Of a stretch of 25,471 nt of DNA, positions 10,736-23,600 are shown piece by piece (the first letter of the stretch is position 1; every line of letters begins with the position of its first letter). The translations under genes and the position numbers were made by a program. Under the pieces are notes generated by a model that had not been told where the DNA came from, did not search any database, and was given only the letters and a program-made list of their open reading frames with translations. The stretch is from Neelides folsomi (lineage: Eukaryota; Arthropoda; Collembola; Neelipleona; Neelidae), in the NCBI GenBank assembly GCA_034687125.1, contig JAQGBZ010000625.1:1-25471 (forward strand). The letters run 5' to 3'.

Positions 10736-10787
10736 TTAAAGCGATCTAAAGGTAAAGTAAATTTACTTTACCTTTAGATCGCTTTAA
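10736..10787. repeat. Perfect 52-bp palindrome without spacer
   Basis: The arms 10736-10761 and 10762-10787 are exact reverse complements over 26 bp, with the centre at 10761/10762 and no loop. The arms contain GCGATCTAAAGGTAAAG and its complement. The next flanking pair (10735/10788) does not match. A third copy of AAAGGTAAAG sits at 10560-10569. There is no duplicated target site or transposon-like end that I can see. The length is far beyond chance even in AT-rich DNA. Confidence 0.95.
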
Positions 10788-10934
10788 ATGTAATTACAAG
10801 TAATTCCAACTTCTAATTGGACTTACAAATGCTTAACAGAATCTACTTACTTAATGTGAGGATTATTGATTTATTATGTAATTAGTAATTGGAATTAAAT
10901 AGAACTTGTTAAATCAAAGTTGTTTAAAAAGTTG

Positions 10935-10946
10935 CACGTGTACGTG
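10935..10946. promoter_or_regulatory. Paired ACGTG motifs (E-box / bZIP type) upstream of TRAM
   Basis: CACGTGTACGTG contains a palindromic E-box CACGTG and a second ACGTG 6 bp further on, about 170-180 bp before the TRAM ATG. ACGT cores are bound by bHLH and bZIP factors, including the unfolded-protein-response factor XBP1. Since TRAM is part of the ER translocation machinery, such control is plausible but only inferred. Confidence 0.35.
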
Positions 10947-10984
10947 ACTTGTGAAGGTTTCGTGGATTGTTGGTGGAGATCTAA

Positions 10985-13281
<2,297 letters not shown>

Positions 13282-14405
13282 AAACGACAAATGATAAGAC
13301 AAATTCCGATTCCGACAACATATCATCAATTTAAACATTTAAATTAAACAAGATATTTCTTTTTATGGCCCCGAGAAAATCCCGCAATTCTTTTGAATTC
13401 CTTTAGTATTTAAACACGTGCTATTTATTCCGTTTATCCAATTTTCATTTCTTAGCAATTTATTCTTTAGCGATTCTTTTAAATTCCCTTGCTAAATTTC
13501 TAATTAACTAATTACTAATTACATTTAACTTTTAAAGGGATTTACGTTTACCAATAGTTTAGTTTTCTAGTTGGTCTAGTTTAACTTTTAAATCTATTAT
13601 CATTTTAGATAAATGCCCAGACAAATGTCAATTGAGATAAACTGACCTTTAAATTAGACAAGTTTCCTTTCCTCAATATCTAATAATGTTAATATCATAT
13701 CAGTTACAAATATAATATAGAGTTATTACTATTTAGATAACTTGTGGTTAACTTACATTATTTAATGCATTAAATAACTTGGCAGCAAAAGTTTAAAGGG
13801 AAAATGTTAAGCATTAAACTTAATATATTGCAATATGAATTTCATTTGGTTTCAATTCCACTTTAATGTATTGTTATAATTTGACAAGTGGAAATTGTAA
13901 AGTCCAAGGTTGCGTAATTATAATTATATAACATCAGTTGTGTTTGAAGTGGAGTAGTTGAACATTACTGTAATAGGGAAATGAATGTAGAAGCATTATC
14001 GCTTTCATTTTTATTTTTAACATGCTGATAGTATGACCCTTGCAAATATAAATATTTGGTTATTTGATATCGATTTAAACTTATAAGAGATAAAGGGCTT
14101 TCTACGTGTTATGTTAAATAGAATGTTAAATAGTAAAACTATATAAATTCTATATGGGTTTAATTTCAATATGAGTCGATATAAAATATAAGTGAAGGAT
14201 ATTTAACAACTTTCATAATATTCAGATAAATGGTCATTTGGTCAACATATTTCAATTTATCAAAAGTTCAACACTTCAATTGGACATTTTCACTTTCAAG
14301 TTAATTTTAATTGAATGGAGATTTAATAACCTTTTAGTTGATTTAAAGTATTTGAAATTTGAAGTTTAGAGTTGAGTGATTAGTTAAAGTTAATTTTTAA
14401 GCGAA

Positions 14406-14430
14406 ATGGCAGAGGGGGACTTTAATGAGA
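14406..14430 (+). other. Candidate short first coding exon (start plus donor)
   Basis: GCGAAATGGCAGAGG gives an ATG in strong context, encoding MAEGDFNE. A good donor GA|GTAAGA follows 25 nt after the A of the ATG, leaving phase 1. The G-rich run is unusual for its AT-rich surroundings. No acceptor with an open downstream frame could be matched within the gap, and without splicing the frame ends after 14 codons. It may be a real 5' exon of a distant gene, a micropeptide or chance. Confidence 0.2.
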
Positions 14431-16556
14431 GTAAGAAACTTTTAAATTAATACTAAATGTATTATTCATAGTTCATAGTTAAATTCCTTTTAAATGCTAA
14501 TTAAGAGTTCGGTTTGAGATATTTTAGATAATTCCTTAATGAATGTTAGATAATTAAATTAATTAAATTAATAATATTAAATAGATTTAAAGTTGATTGG
14601 ATTCGTGAGTTGAATGTCGCATGGAATAGTTTAGTTAACGTTTAATGTTTTTGAGTTTTTATATATTTAATTTATTAATGTCACTCATTCTGTGCATTTG
14701 ACCTTCTGTTGCTTTTCTTCCCTTTTGCTTCTTTTTAATGTTAGTCGAATACTTTGGGGTTTATTTTAAATCACTTATTATATCATTTAACTACCTAATT
14801 ATAATGTTTGATTGAATTGTTAATTTAAATTTAATTTATAAATTAAGTTTTTGATTTAGCAAACCTTGAATAATGAACATATCATTGTGTTAAATTTATA
14901 AATATACTGATGCACACACGGATTTATTTAATGAATATTCCATGCAGAATTGAGTTTCAGTTAACTGAGATTTAATTTACGGTTGTTTAAAGAACGATTG
15001 AGGATTTATAATTAAATGGTCTTATTTAATTAAATATATATAAATCTTATTAAATAGGATTAACTATAGAAGCTAAGAATCTTCTACGTTTGATTTTAAA
15101 TAACGATTGTTAACTTATTGTAAAATTATAAGAATTGAGATATCTAAGATTTAAACATAAAATATCATTACAAATTGACCTAAATGGTGAACGTAGTAAA
15201 ATATGCGAAATTGTGAACTGAATTGCTATTGAACTCAATTTATTTAGCGTTAATGTTTCGGAAAGTTTATTGAGAATATAAACATATTGAAAAAATGTAA
15301 AAATCATATAAAATGGATATATTTCTAATTGACGAATAAAATTGTTGAAATTGGAACTAAATTTCATTTTTATCAAAACAGCCAAAATTAACAATAAGAT
15401 TTTCTACACAAAATCAAAAAAGTAAAAATAAACTAACATTAAGTATATGGTCCATATGACATATTGTATATTGTACATATGGCATATATGTGATAATGGG
15501 TTAATTAAGGATAATGAAAAAAGAACGGAGTCGGTGTGTCATTTGGTGTAATTGAATTGTGCAAAAGCCGCATTGCTCCAATAGGTGAAATATTCTCGTG
15601 GGTGAAGTCGTGAAGATAAATGTCATTGGAAGGTGTGTGTTGTAGACTTGACCCTTAATAATGTGAAATGATGAACAAAGCCGCTTTAAATTACATCTAT
15701 TCAACCAATGTTACATTCAACATCCAATGGAGCGAATCTCTCTCTCTCTTTTGATTACTCAAACACTACACATTTCAATTCATTCCCATATCTCACCAAC
15801 ACAATTCCAAATTGCTCAAGTTCCCTATTTTACAAATAAACGACAGTCTTTGTTTCAATTTTCAATTCTTTCTTGTTTCGTCAAAATCCTAATTTGTGCA
15901 AATAATTTTAGTAAGATTTCTTATATGTATGTATCTGTCATATACTTGGATGAATTACTGCTATGTTTATATGCAGCATGATTTTTAAATGTCTTTATTC
16001 TGTTAGATTTAAATGAATTAATGATATTGAACCAAAGGGATAATCTTTTTCTTTAGAAATCTTCCTGTAAGGAAACGAGTTATTTTACGAAACAAATTTC
16101 ATTGTATAGTTAAAGTATAGTTAAAGCACTGAAACTGTACTAAAACAATGCATAGTTTTTCTGATGCTATTAAGCTTCAACTTGCTTAACCAGTTTAACT
16201 CAATCTTATTATTGTTGAATAAAAATATACATTTTAATTTCACACAAAGAGACAAACTTTTATTGGCCAATAATTCCGTTTAACATTTCCTATCGCCAAT
16301 CACAACTTTAATTATTCTTATGGTTAATCCTAAAAAACAGAGCTATACAGGTCGGATAATACTGTATGTTATATTGTATTTTTATATTCTTGGGATAGGA
16401 AATGTCCAAATGGGTTATTAGTGTTATTTAGTAAAGTAAAGAGGAATCACAAAATGAAATTTGAGTACTGGAGTACCCAAACAATAAAGAATTTGAATGT
16501 CGAATGTCGTTGAGTTGTTGATGTAAACAATCCAACAAGAGCCAATTCCCACTCAC

Positions 16557-16620
16557 CTTCTATTTCTCTTCCTTTCAATCCTTTCCTCAGATTCCTTTGT
16601 GTCTTTTTGGCTCGTCTCAT
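16557..16620 (-). other. Candidate minus-strand exon with consensus donor
   Basis: On the minus strand an ATG at 16620 encodes MRRAKKTQRNLRKGLKGREI and runs into GAAG|GTGAGT, a near-perfect 5' splice site, in phase 1. The Lys/Arg-rich peptide and the donor suggest an exon, either coding or the first exon of a noncoding RNA. The frame upstream is open to about 16644, and no matching downstream exon could be identified. Confidence 0.22.
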
Positions 16621-17501
16621 CGAAGCGTGTCGCTTCCTATTCACATTTTTACTATTTTTTAATGTTAAATGATTAGAAGTAATTATAAGTTAATTGCACC
16701 ATAATTAAAAAATAAGTATATGAATTTATTCATATTAGCTATACCCTTAAGTACCATATATTATCATTAAACAATGAAATTAAATACAAATATATTCAAT
16801 ATATCTTACAATTTTTAAAGTAAAGTACAGTTTGTATATAAATTATTATATTATAAATATAACACGCAAGTCAATATACATTGAATATAGAACAACTAAT
16901 TATTATGTTATTAGGTAAAGCACTGTACTCCTGTACATCTTCAAAAGTAAATACATCCTGTATTTATATTTTTTATATATTTATATTTTTTATAATACAA
17001 AGATTGCCTTCATGTTCCCTATTGAACTATCGTGGTTCCGTATTAATGACAAAGGAATAACTAAAGTGAGGAAATTTTATTTATTTATTTAGGTTAAACG
17101 TACCTTAAACATGATAATGGTAAAAGTATTAAAATCTGAGTTTGATTCTGAAATATTATATAAGAATATAGTATACAGATATATTTATCTTATACGTATT
17201 TGTAGGTAGGATAGGATATAGGTAATGTTATCCTATTAAAAATGGAATGTCGAAGTATATGCAAGAGTTTGATCAATTTGTAATTTTACATTGCCAATAT
17301 TTAATTCCCATGATTGGTTATAATGTTTAGTGCGTGGGCGGGTTATTTGAAATCTTCCTTATGGTTAGATTGTGGTTTGATTGTGGTTCTAATGTGTGCC
17401 AGTTGTTGTTCGTTGAACTCGGTTGAGTTTCATGGGCGGGTTTGGTCAATCGACCTCGACTTTGCCATCGGTAATTTATTTGAAAGTCGCGTGTGTATGA
17501 G

Positions 17502-17544
17502 ATTTCATTGCATCCTCCTTCGGTTGCAATTTGTGCAATGAAAT
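17502..17544. repeat. Inverted repeat, 11-bp perfect arms, 21-nt loop
   Basis: ATTTCATTGCA at 17502-17512 is the exact reverse complement of TGCAATGAAAT at 17534-17544. It lies inside the GC-richer island and shares its last two bases with the start of the next palindrome. Confidence 0.7.
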
Positions 17545-17564
17545 GAGGAAAGTCCTTTCCTCAT
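17543..17564. repeat. Near-perfect palindrome, 10-bp arms with 2-bp centre
   Basis: ATGAGGAAAG, TC, CTTTCCTCAT: the two 10-bp arms are exact reverse complements around a dinucleotide centre. GGAA on each strand is the core bound by ETS-type factors, so this could be a dimeric site. It abuts the 17502-17544 inverted repeat. Confidence 0.75.
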
Positions 17565-17660
17565 CCCTCCGACACGACTCATTCGCTCTTGCACTACCAG
17601 AGATATGTGGACATTGGAAAGAGTTCCCTTCACTCGCCGTCTGGGTTTCACATCAAAAGT

Positions 17661-20583
17661 TCAAAACACATTCACGAGACAAATTTCCCATGAGATATCC
17701 ATTCATTACACGCTTATTCATATTAGAAAATTCATGTTCATACCTTTGGTAGGTATCTGCCAATTACCAGGACGTACATTTGACAATGGAACAAGAATCA
17801 AATTAAATCAGAACTTTTCGAGACAACCAAATTATGTACATTTCAAATGTGTTAATTAAGATGATTAATATTATGCTTATGCTCTTTAACATTGCTAACT
17901 ATAATCATAAGATATTCATATTCATTACATTGGGAGCTTTATGAATTTATCTTTAATATTTTTTCCTCAAAAAAGTAATTCTCTTAAACCAGCAATTATT
18001 TCTTTTACAACAAGTAATCGTAATCTAGATTTACAATTTATAACTTATAATAGCAATAATAAGTATATACTATATATTTATAATAAAAAATATTTTTATC
18101 AATGACATGATAAAGGTTTGGTTTGACATGACTTCAGAGAATATTATGATTTCCAATTAAAATTAAACTTACAATTAGGTATGTATGTAAGGTTTACCAT
18201 ACTATATTATGCAACTTAAAAGTTAAATGGATTTTTATATGGCATATGTGTGTATACGTATTGTGGTTGTGGTATTGATATTAATTATACTAAAGAACTA
18301 CTAACATATAAATAAGTTGGGGATTATACACTTTTATTTATTTTATGAGAAATGGGAGATGGGAAAAAGATGAAAGAGGAAGAGGATATGAAAAATAAAA
18401 TAATTAGTTAAGCTTTGGACTTGCAATTTAAATCTTAATAAGCACAAAGATTATCTATTTTTTATTCGGTACAAGGTGGAAAAATTGTTTAACTTACTAT
18501 GCATCATTTGATCTTCCTCCAATTTTCTACGAAAATGTTTTTTATACTTTGGGTCTCATCAGCATCAGATATGAGACTCAAAAGGAAGTTTTTATGAAAT
18601 TGAAAGTACTGAAACAAATTACGCGTATTTATTTTTATTTTGCCTATGACTTTCTGTCGCATTTTAATAAATCTTCTGACTCACCGACTGAAGTTAAGGG
18701 CTAAAGTCCGTTGAAACAAATATCTACCTGAGCACAAATGGGCTATTTGTAACATTTTATAATTTTGATTTAATATTAAGATATAGGTGAGTCATATAAG
18801 ATTATACATTGTATAAGAGATAATTTATGTACTATAATTTTCTTTTATGTATATAATCATTTCTACTAAAGTAGGTATCTAATGAGTGTAATAAGGTACG
18901 AAATGTATTAAGATGTTTAGTCCATCTATTTTTTGAGTTAATGGAATTGAGCCATGCAAGGCGAAAAGTCCAATTGTTCTCCATTATCCAACAGACCATT
19001 GTAAAATTGTAATCCTCATTAGATTAAAAGTAATTATTACTTTAAGTAAGGTTAATCTCATTTATGTTCTTACAAGATCTTCATTGTCATCTCAAAGACG
19101 TTTCTTATATAATAAAATAATACACTTTTTTGCTTCTCATTTTTGATAAATACAAGCAAGAAATCCATTCTTTGTAATTGTTTGTACTTAAATAAAATAC
19201 ATTGTTAAAATTGCAAATTTCCCATTAGTTCTAAGCTGTACTTTAAATTTAGAATGTAAAATCTATGTATTTCATCATTGTATGATTTTGATTTATTCAG
19301 GAATTGTGCTTATAAATTGTATCTTTACAAAAATTACTAATTTATAGTAATTGTAATTAAAACTATATTAAGTTTTATATATCTTTTATTCACCACTTAT
19401 TGTTATTGTAAATTACCTAAAGGGAAATTTTACAGATTATTATCTGTGTTATGATCTTACAAATGAAATAAAATTGATAATATTCAAATATAATGTATAA
19501 TCTCGGATATCATTTACAGATATAATAAGATATAATCATGAATGAATCTTTTATGGTTCTCTCAAAATACTTGCATTGTATAATTGTATCATTGTCTTAT
19601 TGAATTGTTCTTGTGTTCAAAATTGTTTACAATGCAAATGGAGAAGAAACAGAAGAAAATAAAAGATAGGAAAATGTTGGAAGGAAAATTGTAAATAATT
19701 AACAAGAGACAACAATGAATAGGGAAAATGTATTTTATATGATCAAATAGGAAATATCAGATTTCTGCATACTCACAATGTCTAATGTGTAACAATGCAA
19801 TATGCAATTGAAAACTAACAATATTAACCAGGCATTTTATGTCTTTAGCTCTTTGGTAGTTAAGAAAATTTAAGATATAAGCCCTTAAGCTATAACTACA
19901 ATATGTCAAACAATGTATTATGACCGACGAACAAACGAGTCTTTTTCTCTATCCACCAATGTAATAAGTTAATAAAGGTTGAGTTCAAGTTTTCGCAAAT
20001 CTCCTAATCTCATCTCGATGTGTTTGTAGTTTGAATGTACTCTGTTCATGTTCTATGTTCATGCATGTAATTTAATGAGCTTTACGAGCTTTATGACATA
20101 TCATAGCTAATGCGTTCTTTGTTGAAATTCTTACCTTGCTTTTTATTATATGGGTCAGAGCTCACAGGTATAAAACGTAGAGGATATACGCTCATATATC
20201 TGTATGTACATGAAGTTAATATAAGTTCACAATGTGCGCACATATCTGTATATGAAATGTATGTAATTTAACTTTGTGTTTATGGAAGTAATCTCCCCTG
20301 GTTTGTTTCCCCTCTTTTCTCCTCTTTGGTGATGGGAATTGAAGAATGGGTTGAAAACTCCCTTCCACCTTCCACTTACACTTCAATGCTTCCCAAACCT
20401 TGGACCAACACACTCTTTCAAAGTTCTTCCAAAGATTTGATCATTTTGGGGATTTTAAGATTTTGAATAATTGCAGTTACGATTTTTTAATTTTTTAATA
20501 TTTAATTTATTGTTTTAAATATTGTTTTAAATCTTCCGCAATTATTAACTAACAAATTGTGAGCGTTGTTGTTGCTTGTCCTT
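17661..20583. other. AT-rich region without a recognised gene, upstream of the dehydrogenase
   Basis: No frame here has protein-like content. There are small inverted repeats (for example ACAGATTATTATCTGT near 19431, and 18548-18582, listed separately). A stop at 20583-20585 closes the frame upstream of the dehydrogenase start, so its 5' UTR and promoter lie in about 20.3-20.66 kb, where the composition becomes less AT-rich. Confidence 0.5.
18548..18582. repeat. Short hairpin, 12-bp stem with one G-T wobble, 11-nt loop
   Basis: TTTGGGTCTCAT (18548-18559) pairs with ATGAGACTCAAA (18571-18582) along its whole length, with one G-U pair if transcribed. Pairing does not extend outward, so the stem is too short for a microRNA precursor. 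Confidence 0.55.
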
Positions 20584-20666
20584 AAAAGTGTTCGCGTGTG
20601 TGTGATTTTTCTCTCTGTGGGGGAAATTGGGAAGCCCCGATTCGGTGTTTTATACCAGAAGCTAAA

Positions 20667-23600
20667 ATGACGACATCTAACCCGCTTTTCTACGAGTTGA
20701 ACCCCCGGGACCAGATCAGCAAATCTGGGATTTTGGAAGAGGAGCCCCGACTCCCGCCACAAGTCCCGGGCGAGAAACCGACCATGGTCACGGTTCCGCC
20801 ACCGACGAAACACAACCCCAATGCCCACCTTGACCACCATTACCCTTCAACCTTCTCCTTGCACGCAGAGTTGGAGACGGTGAGGGAAGTTGTCATTGCC
20901 ATGGTGTTGGGCCTATGGGGGATTCTCGTCGCCGTGGTGACGTCTCTCATTCCTAGAAGCTTCAGAGCCAAAGACGTCAATGGGAAAATTGTCCTCATCA
21001 CTGGGGCGGGTTCGGGGATTGGAAGACTCATGGCCAAGAAATTCGCAATTGAACATAAAGCTATCGTCGTATGTTGGGACATTAACAAAGAAGGTAATTA
21101 ATATTTTAATTAAACAAATTAAGCTTAAATTATACTTTATTTTTAAACTTAAATTAAACTTAAATTTAACAATTAGTAATAATGAGATGGTTTATGAGGG
21201 GTTTAAAGTACAAATATTTTATTTAGATATTTTGGTAATTAGCAGGGATGGAAAAGCGAATGTTTTTAATTGTGAGAAAACAATTTTCAACTTGTATAAT
21301 TTCGCATCTTATTAGACAGTTTGATTAGGCAATTAATCCTAATTTCTGAACATTAAGGAAAAATGAGAAAATGTTGTTGATTAAATTCCAACAAGGTTTA
21401 AGTTTTTGTATGTGAATCTATTTGTATTTGCAAATTATGTAGATGTAAATTGAGCAATAAGTTTTAGAATTGCGCAATTTCATTCCAACTTCCTCTTTGC
21501 TTCTTCGTAGTGTGAAGGAAACAAGTTTTGAGATTTAATACGCATGGAATGGTTCTCAAACCGCAAGTTCAACGGTCGCTTATTATTTAACTTCCATTTA
21601 TTCACCTCCATTTCATTTCTTCTACTATTGACATGAAGCCTTGGGTAATTAGCTAATATACATGTGAAAATAGCGGGAAATGAAAATTGCACCTGAGCAA
21701 AAAAAATCAGTAAAAAATCTCTTTAAATTCAAAACAGAAAGATAAAAATGCAACAACAGCCTTCGGTAAATAAAAATAAACAAATGGGAATTCATATACA
21801 AATTCACATGTAAAAAATATAGTATAAGATATAGTGAAAACTGTTATAAACTCATTTCTATGCATAAAGAGATCCAAACCTTTTTTCTTAATTTTATTGA
21901 TTAATTAGTATTATTTAATCGTTTATTTATGTGATTTTTACGTGTGTGAAATTACTACTGTATTTATTTACTGTTAGTGATCTGGTCAATGGACCGTGAC
22001 CATTTTGAAAAGAAAATCATTTAAAAACAAATCATTTATTAGCACAACAATTAGATAAAGCTGCTACTTTTATCACCGTTGGTTTCGTTCAATATTCATG
22101 GAAATGGTTAATAGTGTCCGTTAAGTGTAAATGAAACCCGTGAGTTATTTAATTGCGATCTACATAAAATTACGATAGAAATCATAATTTAGAAAATCTA
22201 ACAATAGGGATTATAAATACAAATTAAGAATAAATTAATTTTTAATTTTTAGTTTTAATGGTCTTAACTAAACGAATTATAACATTAATTTTATTATTTT
22301 TTCCAGGTAACGATGTTACAGTTAAGGAAATTAAAGCAAACGGCGGGAAAGCTCATTCCTATGTTGTGGACGTCTCGGCCCGTAGCAAGATTTACGAAGC
22401 GGCGGACAAAGTGAAAAAGGAAGTTGGGAAAGTTGACATTTTGATTAACAATGCTGGAATTGTGAGCGGAAATAAAAGTTTCCTCGACACGAACGATGAC
22501 CTCATTGAGAAAACGTTCGCTGTCAATTCACTCGCAAACTTCTGGGTAATTTTTTTAAATAACAATTACTTTAATTATTGATCAGTTGTTGTCATTAAGT
22601 TAGATACAGTTAATGCAAATTCCAATCTGCAACTCTCGTTATTGCCATGGTGTTATCTGTAACATCTATTTAAATGTTTAATTTGATCCTTAAGTAAATC
22701 TAACCAATAGACTTGACAATATTTACTTTAATTGATTTTAATTGTTCATTAAATTCTCTATTAGAGGTAATTAAAAAATGCTAATTAAAGTTAAATATTA
22801 GCCTTCCTTTCAATAAGAATTTAATCTTTAAATGAAGAATTTAATCTTTTATCTTTAAAGGTAAAACTTTAATTGTCCCAATTCACGAGTCCTTCTTTAA
22901 GGAAAAAATGGAACTTTCTCAAGATCTTCCTCTTTTTTCTGCAATTCAAGTTTTAATTGTCGCGGAAATGATATGATTTATTTTATTTTATTACAGACGA
23001 CCAAGGCGTTTTTACCAGGGATGGTTGCAGATGGTTCAGGACACATTGTGACAATTGCAAGTCTTGCAGGATTATTCGGAATCAATCGATTGGTCGATTA
23101 TTGCGCTTCAAAGTTTGCTGCTGTTGGTTTTGATGAGTCGCTAAGGAACGAATTGAGGGTAAGATTTAATTATTGAAAGCAAAACTTAATTTTATAACCT
23201 AGGTAATAAACATTTAAAACTGAAGAAGCTAAAGGCTAACAAATTCCACAATCCAAATTATATTAAATTAATGTTATAAAAATAAATGGATATTTACTTA
23301 ACGTTTAATTCACAGTATTAATTTATGTTTAAATTCACATGTTTTATATACAGGGTGGGCCATAAGTATCTTTCTTTTTTATATGGTTGTCTTTTTCTAC
23401 GTAAAAAAGAAAGATACTTATAGCGCACCCGGTATGTACAGTATTGTACATAAAAGTTTTTTTATTGGTTTTTTTTAATTAATTTTCGTTCGTGCGCGTG
23501 TGAAATATAGGGATATGATTTTTTACCAAAGCTATTTTACATATTAAGCGTGAAAGATTCCTTTGGTTTATTTTCATATCAATTTCACATCCTTCAACTT

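Larger units (their letters stand above)
13282..17309. other. 4-kb AT-rich region without an assembled gene
   Basis: Open frames here (15110-15394 minus, 15501-15704 minus, 15727-15981 plus, 16447-16644 minus) show AT-driven composition and no recognisable domain. Minor items are a (TC)n run at 15737-15749, an 11-bp duplication TATAGTTAAAG around 16104-16125 and a duplicated TTTATATTTTTTATA near 16963-16993. Two exon-like fragments, at 14406-14430 (plus) and 16557-16620 (minus), are listed separately. The left end must include the TRAM 3' UTR, though I see no canonical AATAAA close to its stop. Confidence 0.5.
17310..17660. promoter_or_regulatory. GC-richer island with clustered transcription-factor motifs, possible enhancer or promoter
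   Basis: Within 7 kb of AT-rich, gene-free DNA this 350-bp stretch is clearly richer in G and C. It holds GCGTGGGCG (17332-17340), identical to the Egr/Zif268 core site, and CATGGGCGGG near 17430. Two TGTGGTT Runx-type motifs start at 17371 and 17382, 11 bp apart and so about one helical turn. A CCAAT box (ATTGG on plus, about 17313) stands at its edge. Frames crossing the region do not resemble proteins. It could be a distal enhancer or the promoter of an unseen transcript; a short ATG-led segment at about 17430-17470 is followed by GGTAATT, a possible donor. Confidence 0.4.

Noticed and set aside
15110..15981. Frames of 67-94 residues on both strands
   Set aside because: The composition is that of translated AT-rich DNA, with no splice sites or motifs supporting exons.
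17314..17859. Three overlapping plus-strand frames of 73-84 residues
   Set aside because: They overlap in different frames and lack domain-like patterns. The island's GC content removes stop codons by chance.
18548..18582. Hairpin considered as a microRNA precursor
   Set aside because: The stem is only 12 bp and pairing does not continue outward; a precursor needs roughly twice that.
20502..21088. Minus-strand frames over the first dehydrogenase exon
   Set aside because: The plus strand encodes the TGAGSGIG cofactor motif and a membrane helix, so the opposite frames are shadows.
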